Shown here: in pieces, positions 44,689 to 53,581 of the stretch | How the letters are laid out: each line of letters starts with the position of its first letter | How positions within the stretch are numbered: the stretch's first letter is position 1 | Origin: an uncultured Shimia sp. | Lineage (GTDB): Bacteria > Pseudomonadota > Alphaproteobacteria > Rhodobacterales > Rhodobacteraceae | DNA: 64,000 bases | Reading direction: 5' to 3' | Assembly (NCBI RefSeq): GCF_947493595.1 | Contig: NZ_CANLRL010000001.1 | Coordinates: 248,001 to 312,000 of the forward strand | Made by a program: the position numbers and the translations under genes | Notes under the pieces: model-generated | What the model was told of the DNA's origin: nothing | The model's input: the letters and a program-made list of their open reading frames with translations, nothing else | Database searches by the model: none

Positions 44689-46197
44689 ATGCTTACCAAT
44701 TCAGAAGACGTTGGCATGATTTCTATCCTGAAGATCGCAACCGCGCGGTTGACGTCCGCGGACTATGTCACGCTCAAATCGGCGGAAGCCCGTTGTTTGG
44801 CCCGGGGACGCTCTGCGATGCTGGTAGATTTGAGTGCGGTCCGTCGTGTGGCGCGGTCCGGGTTGGCCGCCTTGGTCGAGTTTCAAAGTGAGGCCCCGCA
44901 AGGCATGGCTGTGGGTTTTTTTGGCGCCCGGGAGCGGGTGGAAAACGATATCGCCAGATGTGCGCTGTCCTCACTGTTGACGCTGTTCAAATCGCGCAAG
45001 GATGCGCTTGTGGCCCCGCGGTTTCGTGCCCGGCAATTGGCCGGGGTGAAAGCGGTACTCCTTGTGGCAGGCAGTGGCAGCCGGATGGCTCCGCTCAGCG
45101 CGCACACGCCTAAACCGCTTCTGGATTTTCTCGGGCGGCCGGTGTTGGACCACGTGATGCGGCATTTGTCCGGCTTTGGCATCCGCGATTTTATCCTGAA
45201 CCCCGGTCATTTTGCACCGCAGTTTCACGCGTATGTGCGCAGCTCTCCGTTGCGCAGCGTGCAGTTTCTCAACGAGGGGCAGTTGCGGGGCGACGTATGG
45301 CAAGCGGACCCGCTTGGATCGGCCAGTACCTTGCGACAGTTGCACCAAAATCATAACGCCTTTGATCAGGACTTTTTGGTTTTTTGCGGCGACGCGGTCA
45401 CAGATATTGATGTGGCGGCTTTGATGGAGCAGCATCGGGCCAGCGGTGCGGATGTGACCATTGCCGCGCAAAAAGTGCCGCCGGATCAAGTGTATAAATA
45501 CGGGATCATCGACGCGGATCGCGCCGGGCGTGTCCGTCGTTTTGTTGAAAAGCCCAGCTTACAACAGGCGCCGTCGCAACTGGCAAGCTGCGGGATCTAT
45601 GTTGTGTCGCCGCGTGCGCTGTCTCATGTTGTGCCGCTCCCGGCGCAGGACATTGCTCAGCATCTTTTGCCAGGGCTGCTGGCGGCGGGGCGGCATCTGC
45701 AGGTTTATGATGCGGCCTTTAATTGGGTCGATATGGGATGCCCACAAGATTATTTTGCAGGGCTGTCTCGGGGGTTGCGCGGCTTGATCCCTGGCGTGAT
45801 GCCGCTTGGACACTTGGTGCGCCGTCATGTGTGGGCGGCGGATGGCGCAAACGTCTCACCGCGCGCAGTGATTGTCGGGCCCGCCTTCATTGGGGCAGAT
45901 GCGGTTGTCGAAGCTGGCGCAAAATTGGAGGGGCCAGTGGTGGTCGGGGCAGGGGCGCGGGTTTGTGGCCGCAGCTTGGTGCGCCGCTCTGTGATCAGCA
46001 GTCAGACGCGGATTGGTGCAGGAACATGGGTTGATGACATGATTGTCGCCCCGGATTGGGCGCTCGATCATCGGTTTTCGGAGAGTCATTTGCAATCGCT
46101 GACCCCGTTGGAAGGGGTGGTGTCGGAGACAGTCGCCGAGGAGATTCTGGCAGCGCCGCTTATGGATGTGCCGTCGCGCTGGGGAGGCACAGGATGA
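44689..46197 (+). CDS. STAS domain - sugar nucleotidyltransferase - left-handed beta-helix fusion
   Basis: Three-part protein of 502 residues. Residues about 8-105 form a STAS (anti-anti-sigma-like) domain with VDLSAVRRVARSGLAAL, Ser57 at the usual phosphorylation position. Residues about 120-345 are an NTP-transferase (GSGSRMAPLSAHTPKPLL and FCGDAVTD), expected to make an NDP-sugar. Residues about 365-450 are hexapeptide repeats of a beta-helix. The start has an AAAGGAG ribosome-binding site. The fusion implies that sugar activation is tethered to a regulatory partner. Ends in an ATGA overlap with the next gene. Confidence 0.88.
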   Translation: MLTNSEDVGMISILKIATARLTSADYVTLKSAEARCLARGRSAMLVDLSAVRRVARSGLAALVEFQSEAPQGMAVGFFGARERVENDIARCALSSLLTLFKSRKDALVAPRFRARQLAGVKAVLLVAGSGSRMAPLSAHTPKPLLDFLGRPVLDHVMRHLSGFGIRDFILNPGHFAPQFHAYVRSSPLRSVQFLNEGQLRGDVWQADPLGSASTLRQLHQNHNAFDQDFLVFCGDAVTDIDVAALMEQHRASGADVTIAAQKVPPDQVYKYGIIDADRAGRVRRFVEKPSLQQAPSQLASCGIYVVSPRALSHVVPLPAQDIAQHLLPGLLAAGRHLQVYDAAFNWVDMGCPQDYFAGLSRGLRGLIPGVMPLGHLVRRHVWAADGANVSPRAVIVGPAFIGADAVVEAGAKLEGPVVVGAGARVCGRSLVRRSVISSQTRIGAGTWVDDMIVAPDWALDHRFSESHLQSLTPLEGVVSETVAEEILAAPLMDVPSRWGGTG

Positions 46198-46991
46198 CAG
46201 TATGGTGGCGTGGTTTTTGTTTTGCATTGATTGGCGGGGTGCTCCTGACGACTGGAACCGCACCGCGGGCGGACATGTCGGTGGCGACGGCGTCTGCTCA
46301 GGATCGGTTTTGGATCATGTGGGAGCGTGTGGATTTTGTTGGTCGCCATTGCCCTGGCGGGGCGCAGTGTCAGAAACGACGCAGCTATTCCAGTCGGCCG
46401 TTGGACACAAGCAACACGGGCTTTATCTATCGGCTTTTTGGTCTGCGTGATGGTGCCAACCGGACAGGCTCCCTGCCGCGAGATCACCCCGAGGCGCCAG
46501 TGATATGCCAGAAAAATCAAGCGGCTCTTGGACTTGGATTTGACCCGCGTGCCTTGCCGAGATCAGAGAAAGGTGAGGTGTTGCGCGGTATCAGCCAGTT
46601 GCATCTTGATCTGACCACCCTGAAACCTCCGCCGGGATTTGATGCCAGGTTTGGGGGGCGCTTGCATAAGGCGTTTGTGGCACGGCTCAGCGACGCGGGC
46701 ATTCAGGTGGTGCCCAAAGATCAGCTGCATCTGGTGCCAGGGCAGCCAACCCTTAACCTGTATTTCTCGTTTTCCGATCTGGATGACCTGTGCAAATACG
46801 AATATTCGGTTTTTGCAAGCTTGACCCAGGAGGTTCTGCTGACCAGAGATCTGCGGATCAAAGTGGCGGCCGGCGTTTGGTCGCACTCCACCGGGTCCAC
46901 AGCCAAGGGCCATCAGGGCACCGAAGCGGACGCCATATTGCGCGTGTTGGAGGCATTTGTACGTGATCACCAGCAAGCAAATGCGCGCTGA
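46194..46991 (+). CDS. Secreted protein of the polysaccharide locus
   Basis: About 265 residues with an N-terminal signal (WWRGFCFALIGGVLLTTGTA). The mature part has two early Cys (HCPGGAQC) and a C-terminal domain with GIQVVPKDQLHLVPGQPTL and a YSVFASLTQEVLLTRD beta-rich core, like small periplasmic proteins accompanying export systems. It overlaps the upstream stop by ATGA and precedes the glycosyltransferase by 18 bp. No family name can be given. Confidence 0.7.
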   Translation: MTVWWRGFCFALIGGVLLTTGTAPRADMSVATASAQDRFWIMWERVDFVGRHCPGGAQCQKRRSYSSRPLDTSNTGFIYRLFGLRDGANRTGSLPRDHPEAPVICQKNQAALGLGFDPRALPRSEKGEVLRGISQLHLDLTTLKPPPGFDARFGGRLHKAFVARLSDAGIQVVPKDQLHLVPGQPTLNLYFSFSDLDDLCKYEYSVFASLTQEVLLTRDLRIKVAAGVWSHSTGSTAKGHQGTEADAILRVLEAFVRDHQQANAR

Positions 46992-47009
46992 AATGGAGAG
47001 TGAACCGCA

Positions 47010-48854
47010 ATGAGTAAGCCCTATTTTGAGGCGTTTTCCCATCGGCAGCCAGCTTACTTTGCGCCGATGAGCGCAAAGCGACGGTGGGTTTGGCATTTTT
47101 TGGCCGGGGCGACGGTTGCGGCCGGAGCGGCCTATCTACAGTGGCGCTGGACGGCGTCGCTGAATCCTGAGGCCTTGGTGTTTTCCGTTTGTGTGGCGTT
47201 GGCGGAGACTTTGTTTTTTGTCGGTACATTGTTGTTTTATTTTGACATTTGGGACGAGGGAGACACAGTGTCTCCCCCCCCAACAATTGCGAAAGTGGCC
47301 CAAGGCGCGCCTGCGTCAGTGACAACCGTGGATATTTTTGTGACCACATATGACGAGCCAATCGAGGTTGTGCGGCCGTCCTTGGCGGCCGCTGCGGAGG
47401 TGGAGGTGCCGGACGGGGTGCGGGTCCGCGTGTGTTTGCTGGATGATGGCGACCGGAGTGAGATGGCCCGTGAAGCAGAGCGGCGCGGGATCAGCTATTT
47501 TGCGCGGCAAACCAACACCGGGTTCAAGGCGGGCAATCTGCGCCATGCATTGCTGCGCACCTCTGGCGATTTTGTGGTGATTTGCGACGCTGACACCAGG
47601 CTACAACCGACCTTTTTGCAAAACACATTGGGCTATTTTTCTGATCCCAAAGTTGCATGGGTGCAGACACCTCATTGGTTTTATGACCTGCCGCCCGGCA
47701 AAAACTGGCAAGCTTGGATGGTTGACAATGTGCCACGCTGGCTATGGCCGCCGGCTGGAGTGACAGCGTATTTTGGCCGCCAGATCGCCTGGCTGGCCAC
47801 TTGGATCACCGGGCGCACAACGGTTGGGGCTGACCCTTTTCTGTCGGATCCCAGCGTTTTTTTTGACGTTATTCAACGCCGGCGAAACCGGAATGGGGCT
47901 TCGTTTTGTTGCGGCGCAGCCAGTATTCACCGGCGCGAAGCGGTGTTTGATGCTGCGTTGCGCGATAAGGCCCATATGGTGAGGGCGCACGCCACTCCGT
48001 CGGGCCTGAACCGCGCGGCCTGTTTGGCGGCTCTGCCGTTACAACCTTACCGGTTTCACGTGTCTGAGGACCTATATACCTCGATTTTGCTGCATGCAGA
48101 TCAAGAGGCCGGATGGACGTCTGTGTACCACCCCCAGGTTGAAGCGCGGATGTTATCGCCTTGGTCGATGACGGCCTGGGCAGCACAGCGGCTCAAATAC
48201 GCCGGGGGCACGTTTGACATCGCTGTGTGGGACAATCCGATATTTCGGCGTGGGTTGAACTGGCGGCAAAAACTGCACTATGGCGCGACGTTCTGGTCAT
48301 ATTTTAGCGCGCTTTGGACGCCGGTTTTGCTCTTGGCGCCCGTGGTGTCGCTGTTCACCGGATTGGCGCCGGTGACAGCATATTCGATGGATTTTTTCCA
48401 ACGATTTTTGCCCGCCGTTGTCTTGGGGGAATTGGCCATGGTGGCTGCCTGTAAAGGGCATTCTATTGGCGCAGGGCGGGTGTTGTCGGTGGTGGCGCTG
48501 CCTCTGCAATGGCGGGCGCTTTATTGCGTAATGCGGCGCCAGAAACCGCGGTTTGCCCCGACACCTAAGCTGCCCGGTGTCAATGAAACCTCAAGTCTGT
48601 GGCTGGTGTGGCCGCATGTGGTGTTGCTGGCGACGATGATAGCGGCCGCAAGTTGGGGGATTTGGCATACGTTGTTGCAAAGCCCCGGTTACAGCAGCGC
48701 GCTGTTGTGGGTGAATATGTTCTGGCTTGTGGTCAATATGCGTCTTGTGGCGCGGGCGTTGCACATGGCACGCTGGCGTCCACCTTCCCAACCGTCAGTG
48801 CAGCGCCCGGTCCTGTCTAAATCCAAACAACTGGAGGTGTCTCATGGTGTGTAA
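47010..48854 (+). CDS. Cellulose-synthase-like GT2 glycosyltransferase
   Basis: Processive family-2 glycosyltransferase, 614 residues, inner membrane. Two N-terminal helices (about 28-45, 58-78), catalytic domain about 100-400, then about five C-terminal helices. Conserved acidic sites: DDGDR (145-149), DAD (193-195) and the base motif SED (352-354). The acceptor-binding QxxRW motif is replaced by QRLKY (393-397). No PilZ domain follows, unlike BcsA, so direct c-di-GMP control through PilZ is absent. Central enzyme of the locus; the sugar polymer is unknown. Confidence 0.9.
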   Translation: MSKPYFEAFSHRQPAYFAPMSAKRRWVWHFLAGATVAAGAAYLQWRWTASLNPEALVFSVCVALAETLFFVGTLLFYFDIWDEGDTVSPPPTIAKVAQGAPASVTTVDIFVTTYDEPIEVVRPSLAAAAEVEVPDGVRVRVCLLDDGDRSEMAREAERRGISYFARQTNTGFKAGNLRHALLRTSGDFVVICDADTRLQPTFLQNTLGYFSDPKVAWVQTPHWFYDLPPGKNWQAWMVDNVPRWLWPPAGVTAYFGRQIAWLATWITGRTTVGADPFLSDPSVFFDVIQRRRNRNGASFCCGAASIHRREAVFDAALRDKAHMVRAHATPSGLNRAACLAALPLQPYRFHVSEDLYTSILLHADQEAGWTSVYHPQVEARMLSPWSMTAWAAQRLKYAGGTFDIAVWDNPIFRRGLNWRQKLHYGATFWSYFSALWTPVLLLAPVVSLFTGLAPVTAYSMDFFQRFLPAVVLGELAMVAACKGHSIGAGRVLSVVALPLQWRALYCVMRRQKPRFAPTPKLPGVNETSSLWLVWPHVVLLATMIAAASWGIWHTLLQSPGYSSALLWVNMFWLVVNMRLVARALHMARWRPPSQPSVQRPVLSKSKQLEVSHGV

Positions 48855-50166
48855 GTCTCCACAGGCTGAGGGCATCAGTCGGTCCAATCGTGGCAGTATA
48901 GCGTTTCTGGCGGGCTTGCTGTTGACTGCCGGCATTGCCGTCAATCAAGACACTTGGGGCCAGGTGATGCGCGACAGCAGCCTTGCGCAGCTGCCGCAGG
49001 CGCAAGGGCTTGTGCCGCAACCGGCGCGGGGTCTGACCGCGCAGGATTGGCAGTCCGCGGCAACGGCATGGCGCTATTTTGAGAGCCACTTCCGTGCCGA
49101 AACCGGGTTTGTGGACGCCATACATAATCATCCCAGTGCAACCCTATGGGATCAGGGCAGTTACTTGTTTGCGTTGATGGCGGCGCAAGGCCTTGGCCTC
49201 GTTGAGGCTGAAACCTTTGAGCAGCGGAGCGAGGCCTTTTTGAATGGGCTTGCACGGTTACCATTGTTTGACGGGCAATTGCCCAACAAGGCGTATGACA
49301 CGCGCAGCCTGGCTATGGTGGATTACGCAAACACGCCGGTGCCTGAAGGGATTGGTTGGTCTGCGCTGGACATCGCGCGGTTGTTGATGGCACTGCGGGC
49401 GCTGGAAATGCGCGCGCCTTCTTTTGGCCCGCAGATCAGGACGCTTTTGGCAGGCTGGGATTTGGCGGCGATGACGGCCGAGGGTCGGTTGTGGGGCAGC
49501 AGCCGAAATCGGGGGCAGACCTGGTATCATCAAGAAGGGCGCATTGGTTATGAGCAATATGGCGCGCGGGCGGCGGCGCTTTGGGGGTTGGATGTTCTCG
49601 ATGCCAGCACCGCGCGGCTGATTTTGGCCTGGGAGGAGGTTTCCGGTGTGCAGGTGGCAACAGATCGGCGCCGGGCCAAAGACTTTGGTGCAATTACGCC
49701 GGTGGTGAGTGAACCTTATCTGTTGCAAGCATTTGAAGTCGGGCTAAATGCTGAGGGGCGCTTGCTCGCCAGCCGCATTTATCAGGCACAAGAGGCGCGG
49801 GCGCGCCACACGGGCCAAGCTACGATGGTCAGTGAAGATCACATCGATCAGGCGCCACATTTTTTATACGGCAGCGTGTTTGGCAACGGTGCGGATTGGG
49901 CGGTGGTGGCCGAAGATGGCAGTACCCATCCGGAGTTGCGCACGGTCAGCCTAAAGGCGGCCTTCGGGTGGGATGCGCTTTATGGAACCGACTACACGCA
50001 AACGGTTTTGGCGGAAATGGCCCCGCTGGCGGGCGCGCAGGGATGGTATGCGGGACGGTACGAGGAAGATGGTCGGATAAATCTGGCATTGACCATCAAT
50101 ACCAACGCGGTGGTGCTTGAAGCCCTTCACTACAAGTTAAAGGGACCGCTATTGCAGGTGAAATGA
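48844..50166 (+). CDS. DUF3131 domain protein (copy 1)
   Basis: Secreted or membrane-anchored protein of about 440 residues. N-terminal helix about 16-33, DUF3131 domain about 60-435. Blocks shared with the second copy: TLWD with SY (about 99-105), LPNKAYDT, GWSALDIARLL, GRIGYEQY with ALWGL, and the C-terminal TNAVVLEALHYKLKG. The helical-repeat look and conserved Trp/Asp/Glu suggest an (alpha/alpha)6 glycoside-hydrolase-like barrel, possibly glucan-processing (inference). Overlaps the GT2 stop by 11 bp, with a GGAGG ribosome-binding site. Ends the plus-strand unit. Confidence 0.85.
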   Translation: MVCKSPQAEGISRSNRGSIAFLAGLLLTAGIAVNQDTWGQVMRDSSLAQLPQAQGLVPQPARGLTAQDWQSAATAWRYFESHFRAETGFVDAIHNHPSATLWDQGSYLFALMAAQGLGLVEAETFEQRSEAFLNGLARLPLFDGQLPNKAYDTRSLAMVDYANTPVPEGIGWSALDIARLLMALRALEMRAPSFGPQIRTLLAGWDLAAMTAEGRLWGSSRNRGQTWYHQEGRIGYEQYGARAAALWGLDVLDASTARLILAWEEVSGVQVATDRRRAKDFGAITPVVSEPYLLQAFEVGLNAEGRLLASRIYQAQEARARHTGQATMVSEDHIDQAPHFLYGSVFGNGADWAVVAEDGSTHPELRTVSLKAAFGWDALYGTDYTQTVLAEMAPLAGAQGWYAGRYEEDGRINLALTINTNAVVLEALHYKLKGPLLQVK

Positions 50167-50197
50167 TCTTGCTCAGGCACGGTTGCCATCAAATGGA

Positions 50198-50239
50198 TCA
50201 AGCAAAAGGCTCCGGTGACGTCCGGAGCCTTTTGCTTGA
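50198..50239. terminator. Bidirectional terminator between convergent units
   Basis: TCAAGCAAAAGGCTCCGG, loop TGACGT, CCGGAGCCTTTTGCTTGA: a perfect 18-bp stem between the DUF3131 copy 1 gene (+) and the HlyD-like gene (-). Confidence 0.9.
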
Positions 50240-50269
50240 GCGGTCCTGATGTCCTCTTACATTTTACAC

Positions 50270-51442
50270 TTAGAAAGATTGCAACAGTCGCTCCGTGGCG
50301 CTTCCAAGAATATGGCCGAGCCGTTGCATCGGCAGTTCAACCTGCATGGTGGAGCGCGTGCCGGCCGGCAATGTGCGGAGCGCAGCCTGGACTTGTGGCC
50401 CAGGATTGGACAGACGCACAAGCACTTCGCGTGCTGCGACGTCTCCCACATTGATCGATGAGATTGATTGAACATGAGCCGGGAAGCGGTTGTGCGGCTG
50501 GGGAATGCCAGCCAGGGAGATATGAAGTGGATCTCCTGATCGCAGGGCATCAGCTTCGGACATAGACAGCACAAAGCGGGCTTGGTACGCGGCGGGGGAT
50601 GCAGTGTGAATCTGGGCCAAAGTCACATCCCATGCGCGCGCCGCCGTGTCCGGCATGCGGCGCAGCCGTTCGATACGCCCATCTTGTGGCGCGTAAAGCC
50701 AGGGAGCGGCAGCAATTTCTTCCAGCTCGATCACTCGTGTTTGCAGCGCGGCGGCTTGTGCCTCTAGGGCGACAATTTGCGCCAAGCTGCCAGCTTCCTG
50801 AGTCTGAACAAGCTGGGCCAGCTCAAATTCAACGTCACGCACCAGGCTCTGGAGGGTTTCGCGCTCCAGAGCGGCACGCGCCATCAAGATATTACGGATG
50901 GCTGGCGGCGTGTTCTCCGCCCGTAAGACCAATTCACGCACCGCCAGCGCGGTTTCGCGTTGCAGGCTTTCGCGGCGGTGCAAAAGCTGTTCGCGTGCCA
51001 AAAGTTCCTGGCGTTTTGTGTTTTGGCAGGCTTGCTGGGCTGTGTTGGCCTCTGGCTTGCCAGCCGGGGAGGGCTGGTCGGCGGTACGCCAGCAGGCAAC
51101 CGCAGCTGCGGTGTTGGCGATGTCGCGGCGCAGATCATGTAGCAGCCGATGGATGCCGGTTTGATCCAAGCGCGCGACTTTCTGACCAGAAGTCACCTGA
51201 TCGCCGTTTGTGATCAGCACCTCCGCCAGGGTGACGTCGGCGGGTAAAACCACATCCACTGTCGGCGTTTGGCTATCAAAGGTGCCGGATGCCACCCGGG
51301 CGGCGTAGACCGGAAACCGTGTCGCAAAGGCCCACGCACTGATTGTCAGAAGGGCTGTCGCAAGCACGGCCCACAACACCCACATCACTTGGAGGGGATT
51401 GAGGTTGCGGGGGGGGCGCAAGTCAAGTTTGGGGCGAAACAT
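50270..51442 (-). CDS. HlyD-like membrane-fusion protein
   Basis: Periplasmic adaptor of 390 residues. One N-terminal helix (about 18-42), a first lipoyl-like half (VVLPADVTLAEVLITNGD then QVTSGQKVA, about 65-90), a long coiled coil (about 93-235) and a second half plus beta-barrel (about 240-385). Such adaptors serve glycan exporters as well as type I secretion. It overlaps the upstream degenerate-ABC gene by 20 bp on the same strand, indicating a complex of the two proteins. Compare the BgsB adaptor of Sinorhizobium mixed-linkage glucan synthesis (family-level analogy only). Confidence 0.85.
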   Translation of the reverse strand: MFRPKLDLRPPRNLNPLQVMWVLWAVLATALLTISAWAFATRFPVYAARVASGTFDSQTPTVDVVLPADVTLAEVLITNGDQVTSGQKVARLDQTGIHRLLHDLRRDIANTAAAVACWRTADQPSPAGKPEANTAQQACQNTKRQELLAREQLLHRRESLQRETALAVRELVLRAENTPPAIRNILMARAALERETLQSLVRDVEFELAQLVQTQEAGSLAQIVALEAQAAALQTRVIELEEIAAAPWLYAPQDGRIERLRRMPDTAARAWDVTLAQIHTASPAAYQARFVLSMSEADALRSGDPLHISLAGIPQPHNRFPAHVQSISSINVGDVAAREVLVRLSNPGPQVQAALRTLPAGTRSTMQVELPMQRLGHILGSATERLLQSF

Positions 51443-53396
51443 CAGCAGGCCCTTTGCGTTTCTCTAGCAGCCGTGGATCGTAGGTTTTTATTGTCACTTC
51501 AAGATGGCTTTGGCCATCTTCGTCGCCGGTTTGCACATCCAGGCTGTCGCGCATGATTTTGGCCAGCGGGGATAGGCGTTCCCCCTCCACCGAGGTGTCC
51601 GCCGCCACGCGGGCTTTTTGCATTGCGCCTGAGGACAAGGCCAGTCGCTGATCGATCATGCGCAACTGGCATTGACCAACAAAATGTTTGAACTCAAAGG
51701 AAATGTCATCGGAAGGCGCGTCGCTATCGGTGGGCGACTGGCAGGCCACTGCGAGCATTTCATTGGCAACCATACAGACCGCGCGGCGGTTGCCTTCGTC
51801 GCCGTCGCGCCGGAACTGGCTGCAGAGCCAGGCGTCCAATGCCTCCTCGTTGTCAAGTTCGCGGGTGGTGACAAAGCGGCTCCAGCCAGAAGAAAGGCGT
51901 GCGCGGATTTCGGCGGTGGAGGCAAATTCAATCACACGGCCGTTTTGCATCATCAGCAGGCGGTCACAGCGTTCCAAAAGCTGGCGGTTTTCGGTGGCCA
52001 CAAGCGTGGTGTGCCCCAGTCGGGCTTCGGCGCGCAGACGATCCCCTAGCGCTGCCAGAAGGCTTTCGCTGGCGCCGTCCTCAGGCCGGTCGATCAGGAA
52101 CAATCCGGGACGCAAAGCCAGAGCACGGGCCAGAGAGAGGGCCTTTTGCTCGGTGCGGGACAGATGGCGCACGTCTGGGGCAGATAGAATGCGGTCCACT
52201 GTATCGGCGGTAAAGACCAGAGATTGTAAGGCTTTGCGGGCGCGATCCAATTGGGCCTCCACGCTGAAGCAGGACAGGTTGGCCGCGCCGCCGCCAGGGA
52301 CCGCCAGAGTTTCCGGCGGGACCAGAACGCTTTGGATTGGACGTTCTTCGCCGCTGCGACCCCAAAGTGGGGCGCCTTGCAGGGCCACAAAGCCCTCCAC
52401 CTGAAGTGCGGTGAGATCGTGTGGGGCGTGTAGGGCCCTCATCAACAGGGATTTGCCCGAAAAACTGTCTCCAGACAGGCCGATCACCTCGCCGGGCTCT
52501 ACGCGAAAGGACACATCCGACAGCAAGGGCGTTCCTGTGTCCGTGCGTACCGAGAGATGATGCACCACCAGCGCAGTTTCGTCGCCTTCGGGATCAGCGG
52601 AATACGGCGGTGGCAAGCAGACGACCTCATTTGCACGACCCAAACGCTCCGGGTCGGCCACGGAGCGTTGCCGGAAATAGGCAAAGAAAGCGTCGATAGA
52701 CCAATAGGTCACCAGCGCGATGGTGGCGATGGCCGCGGCGTTGATCACCTCAAGCGCGGCGAGCCAACTTGCGACAGCGAAGCCGGCAATCAACCCGCCA
52801 AATGCGAGAGCCTTTTGCAGCGCCTCCAAAAGGGCGCTGTCTCCGCGCGCGGCATTGGCGAGATCGATCGCGCGCTGATCGCGGCCGCTTAGAAAACTTG
52901 TGGCCTCTTGTGGCAGAAAGTCCCACATCGGCTCGCGGCGCGTCCAACGCGCGGCCAGGCCGCAGAGCAGCCACGACAGAATGCCGCCCGCCACAAATGG
53001 CGCGACAATGAGCGGATGTAGAAAGCCAAACACGCCCCCAGCCAGGACAGCCACAAGCGCTTGGCCGGTCACGGCGTTGCGCCGACGGATTTGACGGTAC
53101 CCGGATAAAGCGCGGGCATGGCCGACATCAAAAATCAGAATTCCAAGGATCGGCACGACGGCGCCAAACGCCAGCAACGGTGCAAGGATAAGCTGCCTGT
53201 CCTGGGCCACCAGTTCGTAAAAAAACACCACGAACACAGCCACTGCAAGCAGGCAAATCCCGCCGCCAAGGGAAAACAGGAAAGAGACCCCGTGGGTCCA
53301 CATCGGAATGGTACGGTCGCGAAACGGCAATGGTCCGGAAGGCGCCGAACCGGTGGCGTCTATAGAGAGATCAGGCAGCACGCGATCATGAGACAT
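51423..53396 (-). CDS. Membrane protein with degenerate ABC ATPase and RsbW-like tail
   Basis: Protein of about 657 residues. About five or six N-terminal helices (about 35-240) lead to an ABC-type nucleotide-binding domain (about 275-500). Walker A is GDSFSGKS (309-316), but the signature reads LSRTEQ (412-417), the Walker B catalytic Glu is Arg (LFLIDR, 432-437) and the H-loop His is Glu469. The last ~150 residues contain VANEMLAVA and LSPLAKIMRDSLDVQ with HLEVTIKTY, reminiscent of RsbW/GHKL ATPase N- and G-boxes. ATP hydrolysis is doubtful; a regulatory or scaffold role is likely. The start at 53396 is preferred over 53492. Confidence 0.8.
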   Translation of the reverse strand: MSHDRVLPDLSIDATGSAPSGPLPFRDRTIPMWTHGVSFLFSLGGGICLLAVAVFVVFFYELVAQDRQLILAPLLAFGAVVPILGILIFDVGHARALSGYRQIRRRNAVTGQALVAVLAGGVFGFLHPLIVAPFVAGGILSWLLCGLAARWTRREPMWDFLPQEATSFLSGRDQRAIDLANAARGDSALLEALQKALAFGGLIAGFAVASWLAALEVINAAAIATIALVTYWSIDAFFAYFRQRSVADPERLGRANEVVCLPPPYSADPEGDETALVVHHLSVRTDTGTPLLSDVSFRVEPGEVIGLSGDSFSGKSLLMRALHAPHDLTALQVEGFVALQGAPLWGRSGEERPIQSVLVPPETLAVPGGGAANLSCFSVEAQLDRARKALQSLVFTADTVDRILSAPDVRHLSRTEQKALSLARALALRPGLFLIDRPEDGASESLLAALGDRLRAEARLGHTTLVATENRQLLERCDRLLMMQNGRVIEFASTAEIRARLSSGWSRFVTTRELDNEEALDAWLCSQFRRDGDEGNRRAVCMVANEMLAVACQSPTDSDAPSDDISFEFKHFVGQCQLRMIDQRLALSSGAMQKARVAADTSVEGERLSPLAKIMRDSLDVQTGDEDGQSHLEVTIKTYDPRLLEKRKGPADVSPQT

Positions 53397-53472
53397 AAAA
53401 CAATTCCCAGTTACACAAAGAACAAGGGAATGGTATCGCCACTCGGTTAAGATTGTGTTTTTGAATCTATTT

Positions 53473-53490
53473 TTTGTTCTTATTTTGTCC
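53473..53490 (-). promoter_or_regulatory. AT-rich motif shared by the locus promoters
   Basis: On the minus strand GGACAAAATAAGAACAAA, 16 of 18 identical to 43427-43444. It lies in the 185-bp divergent region between the ABC-like gene and DUF3131 copy 2. A looser dyad, GGTTAA (53445) with TTAACC (53534), brackets it. Confidence 0.6.
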
Positions 53491-53581
53491 AATTTCTGCT
53501 TATCGACTCTGTAATTCTTGTCGTTGCCAATTTTTAACCATTTTGTCGTTTCATAGTGGCGTTCCGTCTGGAGTGTGTTTG

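Noticed and set aside
50270-53396. HlyD plus ABC pair read as a type I protein secretion system
   Set aside because: The ABC motifs are degenerate, no RTX substrate or TolC gene is present, and the surrounding genes are glycan-related.
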